64,000 nucleotides of DNA from Acinetobacter shaoyimingii (GTDB taxonomy: Bacteria > Pseudomonadota > Gammaproteobacteria > Pseudomonadales > Moraxellaceae). Where the stretch lies: positions 372,001 through 436,000 of the forward strand of contig NZ_CP049801.1 of assembly GCF_011578045.1 (NCBI RefSeq). Direction: 5' to 3'. Below, piece after piece: positions 10,601 through 18,197 of the stretch. The notes under the pieces were generated by a model that had not been told where the DNA came from, ran no database searches, and was given only the letters and a program-made list of their open reading frames with translations. The first letter of the stretch is position 1; each line of letters begins with the position of its first letter. A program made the position numbers and the translations under genes.

Positions 10601-11367
10601 TGGGGACTTTTGCAGGAAGCTTCTTGCACAAGATTTTTGAACATATCGATTTTAAAAACCAGCACAACTGGGGACTGGAAATTCGTCGCCGTTTTAAAAA
10701 TGACAATGCACAACTTTGGAATGAAGTGTTAGCTAAAGTTCAAACGGCATTTCCGCAAGAAGCGCAACATGAAGATTTTATTATTGAACAAGTTAAAATG
10801 TGGCTGAATGATGTTTTGTCGACGCCAATTTTAAATTCATTTTGCTTAAATCAACTTGAACCGCATGAGCATTTGGCGGAGTTTCCGTTTTATTTAGCGC
10901 TTTCTGATCGTGTCTTAGCAATACAACGCATTCATCAGTTATTTGCTGAATATGATATTCATATGCCTGAGTTTTTAGAGGCCAATTCTGCACGCTATTT
11001 GAAAGGTGAAATTGATTTGGTGTTCTTTGATGGACAACGTTATCACATCGCTGATTATAAAAGTAATTTCCTTGGAACACAGCAACAACATTATAATTCT
11101 GAGGCGATTCAAGAGAGTATGAGTCATGCCAGTTACTGGCTACAAGCCGCTTTATATTTGGTTGCGCTGCATCGTTACTTGAAAATTCAACTTGAGGACT
11201 ATGAGATTTCACGTGATTTGGGTGGTGCAAGTTACCTCTATTTAAGAGGCATGAATGGGCAGGCAGGACAAGGTTATTTTTATTGGCAACCTGAAACTGA
11301 GTTTATTTTAAGACTTGATGCAATTTTAGGTCATTTTTCTGAGGATAAAAACAGCAAAATTGCATGA
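7615..11367 (+). CDS. recB: RecB, exodeoxyribonuclease V beta subunit
   Basis: This is the 3'-5' SF1 helicase and nuclease of RecBCD, 1250 residues. Walker A (ASAGTGKT) is at residues 24-31 and the Walker B/motif II stretch LILVDEFQDTNQDQDD is near 417. VGDRKQAIYGFRG follows, and the helicase C-terminal motifs are TIHQSKGLEFKIVFLLG and RRLWYVALTRA. The C-terminal nuclease domain keeps GEIDLVF (D1134) and ADYKSN (D1147, K1149), so both activities look intact. The start ATG has GAGG upstream and lies three bases after recC. Confidence 0.96.
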   Translation: MNTAKISTQPIVDMQFSGLHWIEASAGTGKTYTLSSLMVRILLEKHLPNQVIATTFTRKAAAELKSRVRSRLQDTQRYFEACRELTEQQILAKAEQESDPLFAVLLKTFSTQIGYACERLKLVIDQLDELFVGTLDSFSQKLLREFAFESGKIEYAQITDDAKKYSRQLIHDILREWIQQQPQQIVDSLMFAGELHDADYYVSTVEQSLNFASAIFAEPKFSSVDAENFQRAIGALVQISAEQLHRLEAYYLLDGEHYKHINGTKFRSGRFNRIFAKSLPKLIETIKGQDANLYLSSSLNAEKDDFATLIKVLREEQIFKKSAAESIQSDFYQHPVIQQLLQIYLEIEIFEVQLQGTDSYLKYYLAHQVKIRLPQVLQQKGETTFAQQIRTLASALQGTQGQRFAAYVHARYPLILVDEFQDTNQDQDDMLAQIWRHSNRVKQGCMIMVGDRKQAIYGFRGGDMLTFLKAHQDVFGKDGHAYNLVYNHRSVQPLVEVVDALFQRQIDFGEAVFYTPVQAGSRPHPALIEDHQANPAPLRWMQLEDKEKEAEQVAWKIRDLLNQGIAGKLFVQDQQAPQAIQERDIAVLSKNHNGLDQVQSALEFLGIQVNRPSKKSVFESQIARDVGALLTAILHPYDEAKVKRALVSRLLGFNLQKLIQLELQADGLSSYIEQFDQIREMWLNQGFLTAWQYVLAQFKVWKTLVEKQSRDNERVVVNLRHLTEVLSQHSEVYQGAHNLYHWYLKQLTQPMEREWEMERQLSNDAGVQLMTIHQSKGLEFKIVFLLGADKSANEQNKTLNFSKLEQLNPVTGKVEEQRVVAINDKQNIEPQALAQHEERVLAEHRRLWYVALTRASHRVYAMLSDVKGTSTTGLAFWRGQGADAFQHPFSVNEPLLLERPKALQSSQNQQHQPLHALDFPSQRFYPRGKTSFSYLAQHLTRQQIQDAMAVAEPEIGIADDEKHQSIDSMHLALQIDIEQSQQQDQPLAWIKSNFPMGTFAGSFLHKIFEHIDFKNQHNWGLEIRRRFKNDNAQLWNEVLAKVQTAFPQEAQHEDFIIEQVKMWLNDVLSTPILNSFCLNQLEPHEHLAEFPFYLALSDRVLAIQRIHQLFAEYDIHMPEFLEANSARYLKGEIDLVFFDGQRYHIADYKSNFLGTQQQHYNSEAIQESMSHASYWLQAALYLVALHRYLKIQLEDYEISRDLGGASYLYLRGMNGQAGQGYFYWQPETEFILRLDAILGHFSEDKNSKIA

Positions 11368-11405
11368 CTTTTTCAATGATTTTAATTTTAAACAGTGTTT
11401 TAGCT

Positions 11406-11462
11406 TGTGGATAACAATGTTGAAAACTGGGTGGATAACTTTGAGGATAACTGTGTGGAAAA
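11406..11462 (+). promoter_or_regulatory. Row of four DnaA-box-like 9-mers at the recD start
   Basis: TGTGGATAA at 11406 is a perfect DnaA-box consensus (TTATCCACA on the other strand). One-mismatch versions begin at 11430 (GGTGGATAA), 11442 (TGAGGATAA) and 11454 (TGTGGAAAA), a spacing of 24, 12 and 12 bases, all in the same orientation. They lie within the proposed recD 5' coding end. Binding by DnaA is inference; a repetitive coding sequence is the alternative. Confidence 0.35.
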
Positions 11463-13218
11463 TGTACAGGATTTGGAAAGTGAGATTCCTCAATGGATTA
11501 GCACATGGGCGAAATATCTGCTTAAAAGCGCATCTTTGGATATAAATTTAAATGAAGAATCAATTAAATTGGTCGAGCAAATTGTATTGGCCAATGCGCA
11601 AGGGGATAGTTGCTTAAGCAGACCTGAGCAATTTGACGTCATTTTTGAAAAATTAGCGATAGATGAGAAGCTAGCGACACAGCAAGTCTCCCCATTTGTC
11701 TATGACGATGAATATGTATATCTATATCGCTACTGGCAATTGGAGTATCGCTTAGCTCAGCAAATTCGGCGTTTAACACAACAAAAAATTCAATCAGTTG
11801 ATGTACAAACTTTTGAGCATCTGTTGACGGATACACATCAAAAAGCGGCGTTGACCATGGTGGCTGATCATGCCTTCAATATCATTACAGGCGGGCCTGG
11901 GACAGGAAAAACCTACACTTTAGCGCGAATTATTGCGGTTTTGAGTCAAGCAATTCCAGATATTCGAATTGCGATGGCAGCACCAACAGGAAAAGCGGCA
12001 CAGCGTATGAAAGAGGCGCTGCAAGGTTCCTTAAATGATGAAAAACTTAATGAACTGGGATTGGTTTCTGATGCTTTAAAAAATCAAGAGACTTTAACCA
12101 TTCATCGACTTTTAGGCTTAGGAACACAATATCAGCCCCGTTTTCATTTAAAACAACCATTGCCTTACGATGTGATTGTCATTGATGAAGCTTCAATGTT
12201 GGATTTGAATTTAGCGACATTATTGTTTGAAGCAGTTCCAGATCAAAGTCGATTAATATTATTGGGAGATGCCAATCAATTGGCTTCGGTTGATGTGGGA
12301 GCGGTTTTGGCAGATTTACAACAAGTTCCACAACTTCAAGAAAACCATGTCAATTTAATCACCAGTCGTCGCTTTAGAGATGGCGCAAAAATTGGTGAAA
12401 TGGCTCAATTTATCCAATCTCAAAATGATGCTGAGCAGTTGGTATCTAATGTTCTAAATAGATTTGAGCAAAAGATTGTACAGGCGAGCGAATTGCAAGC
12501 AGTCGATTTGTTTGAGGATATGGAAGATGTGGTACAGCTGGAATATCTGAAAGAGCAATTTTCTTCGATCGATTTAGATCAGTATTACCAAAAATTGAGT
12601 TGGGGATACCAAGGTTATTTTGAGGCACTGAAACAGTATGTTGAGTCTGACTATGCAGAAAATCTCATTGAAAAAGTCGTTCAATCATTTGACGAGTATC
12701 GAATTCTAACGGCAATTCGGCATGGTGAATTTGGCCTAGATGCGTTAAATGAACAGATGAAAAAGGCTTTACTTTCAACATTAAAGAATATTATTCCACA
12801 GGGGGATTGGTTTGTCGGTCGCCCCGTCATGATGAGTTATAACGACTATCAGCTGGGATTATCAAATGGTGATATTGGCCTATGTTTTAAGCATCGCTGT
12901 CAATTGGGTCAATTCGAGGTCTATTTTCCAAGTCTAAACAAATGGATACCAGCAACACGCTTGCCTAAGTCAATTCAGACTGCATTTGCATTGACTGTGC
13001 ATAAATCACAAGGCTCAGAATTTAAACATACAGCTGTTGTATTAGATGATTCTGCCTCTAAGTTATTGAGTCAAGAGCTAATTTATACTGCAATTACGCG
13101 TGCAAAATCTGTTGTCAGCTTATTGGTCGCACCAAATGCGCTTAGACAAGCTTTTTGTGTAAAATCTGCGCGTTGTAGTGGAGTGGTGAAAAAAATTAAT
13201 TCAATAAATTTAAATTGA
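11407..13218 (+). CDS. recD: RecD, exodeoxyribonuclease V alpha subunit
   Basis: This is the 5'-3' SF1 helicase subunit of RecBCD, about 603 residues. Walker A (GGPGTGKT) is at about residues 162-169, followed by AAPTGKAAQRM, IDEASMLDL, LLGDANQLASVD and the C-terminal ALTVHKSQGSEF and YTAITRAK. The gene lies 39 bp after recB. The best start is the GTG at 11407. The first 20 residues are low-complexity (VDN/VEN/FED repeats) and encode a row of DnaA-box-like sequences, so a later start cannot be excluded. Having recC, recB and recD adjacent in this order is normal for Acinetobacter. Confidence 0.93.
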   Translation: MDNNVENWVDNFEDNCVENVQDLESEIPQWISTWAKYLLKSASLDINLNEESIKLVEQIVLANAQGDSCLSRPEQFDVIFEKLAIDEKLATQQVSPFVYDDEYVYLYRYWQLEYRLAQQIRRLTQQKIQSVDVQTFEHLLTDTHQKAALTMVADHAFNIITGGPGTGKTYTLARIIAVLSQAIPDIRIAMAAPTGKAAQRMKEALQGSLNDEKLNELGLVSDALKNQETLTIHRLLGLGTQYQPRFHLKQPLPYDVIVIDEASMLDLNLATLLFEAVPDQSRLILLGDANQLASVDVGAVLADLQQVPQLQENHVNLITSRRFRDGAKIGEMAQFIQSQNDAEQLVSNVLNRFEQKIVQASELQAVDLFEDMEDVVQLEYLKEQFSSIDLDQYYQKLSWGYQGYFEALKQYVESDYAENLIEKVVQSFDEYRILTAIRHGEFGLDALNEQMKKALLSTLKNIIPQGDWFVGRPVMMSYNDYQLGLSNGDIGLCFKHRCQLGQFEVYFPSLNKWIPATRLPKSIQTAFALTVHKSQGSEFKHTAVVLDDSASKLLSQELIYTAITRAKSVVSLLVAPNALRQAFCVKSARCSGVVKKINSINLN

Positions 13219-13242
13219 TAGGATTGTTTAACAATATAGGCG

Positions 13243-13262
13243 TTGTAAGCAATTGCTTACAA
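13243..13262. promoter_or_regulatory. Perfect 20-bp palindrome after recD
   Basis: TTGTAAGCAATTGCTTACAA is a perfect palindrome 25 bp after the recD stop. No T-run follows, so it is unlikely to be a classical terminator. It may be a protein-binding operator or the first hairpin of the candidate RNA. Confidence 0.4.
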
Positions 13263-13430
13263 GGATTCAAGAAATTAGCGCATAGAGCTTCAGTGAAGTT
13301 TTTGAGATGATGAAACGCATAAAGGGTTCAACACGGAATGTTGAGCGATATCGCATAATAAGAATGATAAGAGTCGAGAGACTGCGAACTTACAAGAAGT
13401 AAGTATAAAAGAGGAAACTTACAGCCGCTA

Positions 13431-13467
13431 AGCCTTGTAGTTTTGGGAGAGACTACAGGGCTTTTTT
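13431..13467 (+). terminator. Rho-independent terminator
   Basis: An 11-bp stem (AGCCTTGTAGT/ACTACAGGGCT, one G-T pair) with a 10-base loop is followed by six T residues. It ends the transcript that carries the candidate RNA after recD. Confidence 0.88.
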
Positions 13468-13549
13468 ATGTTTGTTTTATTTAATTTTTTTTAAATAAAA
13501 TTACATGCTGTGAGATTATGCTTACATAAAGATACGAAAAATGCGACTC

Positions 13550-13732
13550 GTTTATCACTTTATTTGTGGCAAAATACAGTCATAGGGAATTGAAACCTTA
13601 AGAACAAGGACCGTATTAATAATAATGAGTGAGTTCATCACTTAGAAAAAAGTATAAATAAAACAATAACAATAACAACATAAGAATCTACAGCGCAAAA
13701 AAAAGCCCCTAAGTTACTTAGGGGCTTTTTTT
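13550..13732 (+). ncRNA. Candidate small RNA with A-rich Hfq/Crc-type motif
   Basis: No significant coding frame is present; the longest ATG frame here gives 14 codons. Near 13660-13680 an A-rich run AACAATAACAATAACAAC resembles the AAnAAnAA motifs bound by Hfq with Crc. A strong terminator follows at 13697-13732. The 5' boundary is not defined. Alternatively this is only the gap between two convergent transcripts. Confidence 0.33.
13697..13732. terminator. Bidirectional terminator
   Basis: The stem GCCCCTAA/TTAGGGGC with loop GTTAC is flanked by eight A on the left and seven T on the right. It can end the minus-strand esterase transcript and any plus-strand transcript from the recD side. 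Confidence 0.9.
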
Positions 13733-13814
13733 CATTTCTTAAAACTTTACTTTTTTCATAATTAGTGTGTAAGCGTGTATTACCATTGGTTTACACTACG
13801 CTACAAGTCTATTT

Positions 13815-15113
13815 TTAAACCAGATTTGCTTCATGTTGATCCGATCCAAACAAAGAGCGTCGCTGTTCTTTCGCAATGATTGGACATTGAGCAGAAATTT
13901 GATACAGCAAATATCCGAGTGCAGGTAGGTGTGTACCTAGGACAGATTTACCCGTATTTAAGATGGAGACACTAATGTCCCTTTCTGGATCTGCCCAACA
14001 TAAAATATTGGAAAATCCTAAATGCCCAAAAGCTTGACCTGAATTTGGACCAAAGAGTCCAACTGGATTTGTGCCTAGCATGGGTCCTAAAGCATAACGC
14101 ATCGGTGCAAGTAAGCTTCGGTCAATGGTGGTATTGGATGTTGGCAATGTTGCTCTAAACACCGTTTCAGGTCGAATAATTTGCTTATCTTGGTATGAAC
14201 CACCATTTAATAGCATTTCCATAAAACGATTGGCTTGTTCAGCACTGGTGTATATATTTCCTGCAGGACATACCGTGTCCATAAATCGCGTATCATTGGT
14301 CACATTGACCGCCAGTTCTAAACCACCACCCAGCACACGATTTAAATACACGTCACTGCCTAGACTTGGATGAATGCCTGTTGGATAATTCAATGCCACT
14401 TGATCTCTCAATTCGGGTTTTAAACCATAATTGAAGAAGGGCAGATCCATGGGTTTTTCGATATGTGTATGTAAAAAATCACGAATATCTTGCCCAGTAA
14501 CACGCTCAATCAGTTCACCCAAGATATATCCTGCTGTCACCGCATGGTAAGACAATTGACTTCCTGCACGAGCCACGGGTTTTGCGACATAGAGCAGTTG
14601 CAATATTTTTTCACGATCAAACAGCAGTTCAGGCGTAACTTCAGTTTCAATTTTTGGAATGCCGCCACGGTGAGAAAGTAAATGAAAAATGGTCGCTCGT
14701 CTTTTTCCATTGGCCGCAAATTCAGGAATATAGCGACTAACAGGATCAAGTAAATTGATTTTACCTTGTTCATTAAGGATATGAACCAACATCGCACTGA
14801 CCAATTTCGATGCTGAGAACAAACAAATGGGCGTATCTGGATTGGCAATAACTGCATCAGAGGAAAGCCCTGCCGCAGAATTACCTTGGCGATATCCAAT
14901 ACTTCGATTGATCATTATGTGTCCATGCCGTCTTATGCAGACACTGATTAAAGGGTGGTTACCTGATTTATAGAGTGTCTCTACGCTCGACCAAATTTTC
15001 TCAATTTGAGCGCCACTTAAACCACCCAATGCAGGATCAACTTCATTCTTAGATGTCGTGATTGAATTTAAATCACGAGGCACATAACAGGTATTGGTTG
15101 AAAATAATTTCAT
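13815..15113 (-). CDS. Serine hydrolase of the beta-lactamase/EstB family (esterase-like)
   Basis: A protein of 432 residues with the class C beta-lactamase fold. It has the nucleophile motif S-x-x-K (SASK in LFSASKLVSAM), followed by LNEQGKINLLDPVSRYIPEF and HLLSHRGGIP. The tyrosine motif is YHA in SYHAVTAGYILGELIERVTG, as in EstB-type esterases rather than YxN of true beta-lactamases. An HLG motif (FGHLGFSN) occurs near the C-terminus. There is no signal peptide, which suggests a cytosolic esterase or lipase rather than an antibiotic-resistance enzyme. The substrate is unknown. It is monocistronic and divergent from rpsO. Confidence 0.85.
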   Translation of the reverse strand: MKLFSTNTCYVPRDLNSITTSKNEVDPALGGLSGAQIEKIWSSVETLYKSGNHPLISVCIRRHGHIMINRSIGYRQGNSAAGLSSDAVIANPDTPICLFSASKLVSAMLVHILNEQGKINLLDPVSRYIPEFAANGKRRATIFHLLSHRGGIPKIETEVTPELLFDREKILQLLYVAKPVARAGSQLSYHAVTAGYILGELIERVTGQDIRDFLHTHIEKPMDLPFFNYGLKPELRDQVALNYPTGIHPSLGSDVYLNRVLGGGLELAVNVTNDTRFMDTVCPAGNIYTSAEQANRFMEMLLNGGSYQDKQIIRPETVFRATLPTSNTTIDRSLLAPMRYALGPMLGTNPVGLFGPNSGQAFGHLGFSNILCWADPERDISVSILNTGKSVLGTHLPALGYLLYQISAQCPIIAKEQRRSLFGSDQHEANLV

Positions 15114-15413
15114 TTGTTTAGCCGCACTTCATATTTTTGTTATTGCGAACCAGTTTGCCTTGCTGGTTTTTCAAAGTCAGTGTCTATGCTGACGTTGATA
15201 GGCTAATAATCTGCAAATGTAAAAAAAAGCAACAATCTATTTTCTGTTAGTTCAAGTTTAAAATTCAGATTTGCGCTGGATAACTTTGCAATCTGAGGGT
15301 AGTTCCTTTAAAATAACCCACTGCTGTAGTGATGCACGGCAGTCAACCCAGTTTTGAAGAATGAAGTTGATTCGTATCAAATACTTAACATATAAGCATC
15401 TCGGAGAAATCGA
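15114..15413. other. Divergent spacer between esterase gene and rpsO
   Basis: This 300-bp spacer holds the rpsO promoter (15286-15314), a leader hairpin at 15321-15342 and the rpsO ribosome binding site (GGAGA before 15414). The esterase-proximal half is AT-rich with nothing further that I can identify. Confidence 0.6.
15286..15314 (+). promoter_or_regulatory. Probable sigma-70 promoter of rpsO
   Basis: TTGCAA and TAAAAT are separated by 17 bp. Transcription would start near 15321, giving a leader of about 93 bases that begins with a seven-pair hairpin (CTGCTGT/ACGGCAG). S15 represses its own mRNA through leader structure in other bacteria; that this leader does so is inference. Confidence 0.5.
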
Positions 15414-15683
15414 ATGGCTTTAACAAACGCAGATCGCGCAGAGATCATTGCTAAATTTGCTCGCGCTGAAAACGACACTGGTTCACCAGAAGTTCAAGTA
15501 GCTCTTTTAACATCTCAAATCAATGACTTACAAGGTCACTTCAAAGAGCACAAACACGACCATCATAGCCGTCGCGGTCTTATCCGTATGGTTAACCAAC
15601 GTCGTAAGCTTCTTGATTACCTTAAAGGTAAAGATGCTACTCGTTACAGCGACTTGATTGCTGCTTTAGGTTTACGTCGTTAA
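15414..15683 (+). CDS. rpsO: Ribosomal protein S15
   Basis: S15 is a primary 16S rRNA binding protein of the 30S subunit. The 89-residue length is standard. Typical stretches are [23 protein letters not shown] and [10 protein letters not shown]. The start ATG has GGAGA upstream. It lies 271 bp upstream of pnp, the conserved rpsO-pnp arrangement. Codon use is strongly biased, as expected for a highly expressed gene. Confidence 0.98.
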   Translation: MALTNADRAEIIAKFARAENDTGSPEVQVALLTSQINDLQGHFKEHKHDHHSRRGLIRMVNQRRKLLDYLKGKDATRYSDLIAALGLRR

Positions 15684-15748
15684 TTCGATTGAACTTTGTT
15701 TTTCGGGCTATTGCATGCTTAGTGCTATATTACTGAAAATTGAAGTAT

Positions 15749-15800
15749 ACCTAGCTTCGACTAGGTAATAGAGAAGGGGCGAATGTTTCGCTCCTTCTTT
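15749..15800 (+). terminator. Tandem hairpins between rpsO and pnp, second likely a terminator
   Basis: ACCTAG/CTAGGT (15749-15766) is followed by an 11-bp stem (GAAGGGGCGAA/TTCGCTCCTTC, 15773-15797) and a short TTTG. In E. coli this interval holds the rpsO terminator and RNase III sites that control pnp. These hairpins plausibly act as a leaky terminator or processing site. Confidence 0.7.
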
Positions 15801-15954
15801 GTGTCTTAAATTCATATTTTACTCATTGTGAGTCATTAATTGTCTGGTGAGGTCGGCTTCTAAGCTTTGTCATTTTTCAATATTGATTGTGAATGCCAAA
15901 CCTTAGGGGTCTCCACTAGAATAATTGTTCACAAGAACTAGGAAAAAATAGAAC

Positions 15955-18048
15955 ATGTCAATGTTTAATATTATTCGTAAAGAATTCCAATACGGTCAGC
16001 ATAATGTAGTGCTTGAAACAGGTCGTGTTGCACGTCAAGCAAATACTGTTGTGATTACAATGGGTGGCGTTCAAGTATTGGTTGCTGTTGTTGCTCAACC
16101 AACTGCAAAAGCAGGTCAAGACTTCTTCCCATTGACTGTTAATTATCAAGAAAAACAATATGCAGCTGGTCGTATTCCAGGTGGTTACGGTAAGCGTGAA
16201 GGTCGTGCGTCTGAAGCTGAAACTTTAATTTCACGTTTGATTGACCGTCCAATTCGTCCGTTGTTCCCTGAAGGTTATTACAACGAAATCCAAGTGACTG
16301 CGACAGTAATCTCATCTGACAAAACAATGGATGCTGATATTGCTGCAATGTTGGGTACGTCTGCTGCACTTGCAATTGCAGGTACACCGTTCCGTGGTCC
16401 AATCGGTGGTGCACGTGTTGGTTTAATCAACGGTGAATACATCCTGAACCCGAACCACGAACAATTGAAAGAGTCTGATCTTGACCTTGTTGTTGCAGGT
16501 ACAGAATCTGCAGTTCTTATGGTTGAATCAGAAGCGAAAGAACTTTCAGAAGACCAAATGCTTGGTGCTGTATTGTTCGGTCATGACGAAATGCAAATCG
16601 CAATTCAAGCGATTAAAGAGTTTGCAGCGGCTGCTGGTGCAACAGAGTCAACTTGGACTGCACCTGTTAAAAATGAAGCGCTTTTAACTCAATTAAAAGA
16701 AGCATTTGAAGCGAAAATCTCTGAAGCGTACACGATTGCTGTTAAGCAAGATCGTTATGCTGCACTTGACGCACTTCATGCAGAAGCAATTGCTCAGTTC
16801 GTTCCAGAAGGTGACGAAACAGGTATTGCAGATGAAGTTAACGAATTATTTGAAGATCTTAAATACCGCACAGTTCGTGACAATATCTTGTCTGGTAAAC
16901 CACGTATTGATGGTCGTGATACCAAAACTGTTCGTGCAATCGACGTACAAGTGGGCGTGTTAGATCGTGCACACGGTTCTGCATTGTTTACTCGTGGTGA
17001 AACTCAAGCGTTAGTAACAACGACTTTAGGTAATACACGTGATGCGTTAATGGTGGATACGCTTGCAGGTACTAAAACTGACAACTTCATGCTTCACTAC
17101 AACTTCCCTGCATACTCTGTAGGTGAAACTGGTCGTGAATCTGGTCCTAAACGTCGTGAAATTGGTCATGGTCGTTTGGCTCGCCGTGGTGTTCAAGCGG
17201 TTCTTCCTGCAGCTGACCGCTTCCCGTACGTAATTCGTATCGTATCTGATATTACTGAATCGAACGGTTCATCTTCTATGGCTTCTGTATGTGGTGCTTC
17301 ATTATCACTTATGGATGCAGGTGTTCCACTTAAAGCGCCAGTTGCGGGTATCGCAATGGGTCTAGTGAAAGAAGGCGAGCGTTTTGCGGTACTTTCTGAC
17401 ATCTTAGGTGATGAAGATCACTTAGGTGATATGGACTTTAAAGTAGCTGGTTCTGCAAACGGTATTACTGCACTTCAAATGGATATCAAGATCGAAGGTA
17501 TTACTGAAGAGATCATGGAAACTGCATTGAACCAAGCGTATGCTGGTCGTATGCACATTTTGAATGAAATGAATCAAGTGATTTCACGTGCTCGCCCTGA
17601 AATTTCTATGCATGCACCTACATTCCAAGTGATCAACATCAATCCTGACAAGATCCGTGATGTGATTGGTAAAGGTGGTGCGACAATTCGTGCGATCACT
17701 GAAGAAACCAAAGCTGCGATTGATATCGAAGATAACGGTACAGTTCGTGTGTTCGGTGAGACGAAAGCTGCTGCGATGGCTGCTGTTGCAAAAATCCAAG
17801 CGCTTACTGCTGAAATCGAACCGGGTACAATCTACACTGGTAAAGTGATTCGTATTGTTGAATTCGGTGCGTTTGTAAACATTCTTCCAGGTACTGATGG
17901 TTTACTTCATATTTCTCAAATCTCGAATGAACGAGTTGCTAACGTGACTGACATTCTTGCTGAAGGTCAAGAAATTAAAGTACAAGTTGCAGATGTCGAC
18001 AACCGTGGTCGTATCAAATTGACAATGAAAGACATCGAACAAGCATAA
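15955..18048 (+). CDS. pnp: Polynucleotide phosphorylase
   Basis: This 3'-5' phosphorolytic exoribonuclease is a trimeric component of the RNA degradosome. It is 697 residues with two RNase PH domains; the active-site region [13 protein letters not shown] and [19 protein letters not shown] is conserved. Then come a KH domain ([20 protein letters not shown]) and a C-terminal S1 domain ([33 protein letters not shown]). The start ATG opens [14 protein letters not shown]; a second ATG two codons later is possible. Codon use is that of a highly expressed gene. Confidence 0.98.
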   Translation: MSMFNIIRKEFQYGQHNVVLETGRVARQANTVVITMGGVQVLVAVVAQPTAKAGQDFFPLTVNYQEKQYAAGRIPGGYGKREGRASEAETLISRLIDRPIRPLFPEGYYNEIQVTATVISSDKTMDADIAAMLGTSAALAIAGTPFRGPIGGARVGLINGEYILNPNHEQLKESDLDLVVAGTESAVLMVESEAKELSEDQMLGAVLFGHDEMQIAIQAIKEFAAAAGATESTWTAPVKNEALLTQLKEAFEAKISEAYTIAVKQDRYAALDALHAEAIAQFVPEGDETGIADEVNELFEDLKYRTVRDNILSGKPRIDGRDTKTVRAIDVQVGVLDRAHGSALFTRGETQALVTTTLGNTRDALMVDTLAGTKTDNFMLHYNFPAYSVGETGRESGPKRREIGHGRLARRGVQAVLPAADRFPYVIRIVSDITESNGSSSMASVCGASLSLMDAGVPLKAPVAGIAMGLVKEGERFAVLSDILGDEDHLGDMDFKVAGSANGITALQMDIKIEGITEEIMETALNQAYAGRMHILNEMNQVISRARPEISMHAPTFQVININPDKIRDVIGKGGATIRAITEETKAAIDIEDNGTVRVFGETKAAAMAAVAKIQALTAEIEPGTIYTGKVIRIVEFGAFVNILPGTDGLLHISQISNERVANVTDILAEGQEIKVQVADVDNRGRIKLTMKDIEQA

Positions 18049-18060
18049 TTGTTCGAACTT

Positions 18061-18145
18061 TTCAGCTTTCTGCATAGGAAGCTGAAAGGAAAAAAGCCTT
18101 GGGTAAAGTCGAAGTTGATACTTTGACTTGCTCAAGGCTTTTTTT
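18061..18145 (+). terminator. pnp terminator region (two hairpins)
   Basis: TTCAGCTT/AAGCTGAA (18061-18086) is followed by a long imperfect stem that starts at AAAGCCTTG and closes with CAAGGCTTT, ending in a run of T (18090-18145). The second is a clear intrinsic terminator, with an A-run on its left that would also serve the other strand. Confidence 0.85.
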
Positions 18146-18197
18146 ATGGCATGATGAAGATCAGGCGAATATCTAAAATGAAACATAACTGATCATT

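Larger units (their letters stand above)
13225..13467 (+). ncRNA. Candidate structured small RNA downstream of recD
   Basis: No coding frame of useful size is present. The stretch contains successive short hairpins: TTGTAAGC/GCTTACAA (13243-13262), TCAACA/TGTTGA near 13330-13346 and ACTTAC/GTAAGT near 13389-13405. It ends in a strong intrinsic terminator at 13431-13467. I do not recognise it as tmRNA, RNase P, 4.5S or 6S RNA. It could instead be a long structured recD 3' untranslated region. The 5' end is a guess. Confidence 0.4.

Noticed and set aside
10793..11230. Open frame of 145 codons antisense to the recB nuclease domain
   Set aside because: Shadow of the well-conserved recB coding frame; the translated product is low-complexity.
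11406..11462. Replication origin
   Set aside because: DnaA-box-like repeats are present but there is no dnaA/dnaN/gidA context, no AT-rich unwinding stretch next to them, and they lie in coding sequence.
13531..13590. Short ATG frame in the recD-esterase gap
   Set aside because: It has only 14 codons, no ribosome binding site and no recognisable sequence.
13815..15113. True class C beta-lactamase (antibiotic resistance)
   Set aside because: There is no signal peptide, and the tyrosine motif is YHA rather than YxN with HLG near the end; the pattern fits EstB-type esterases.
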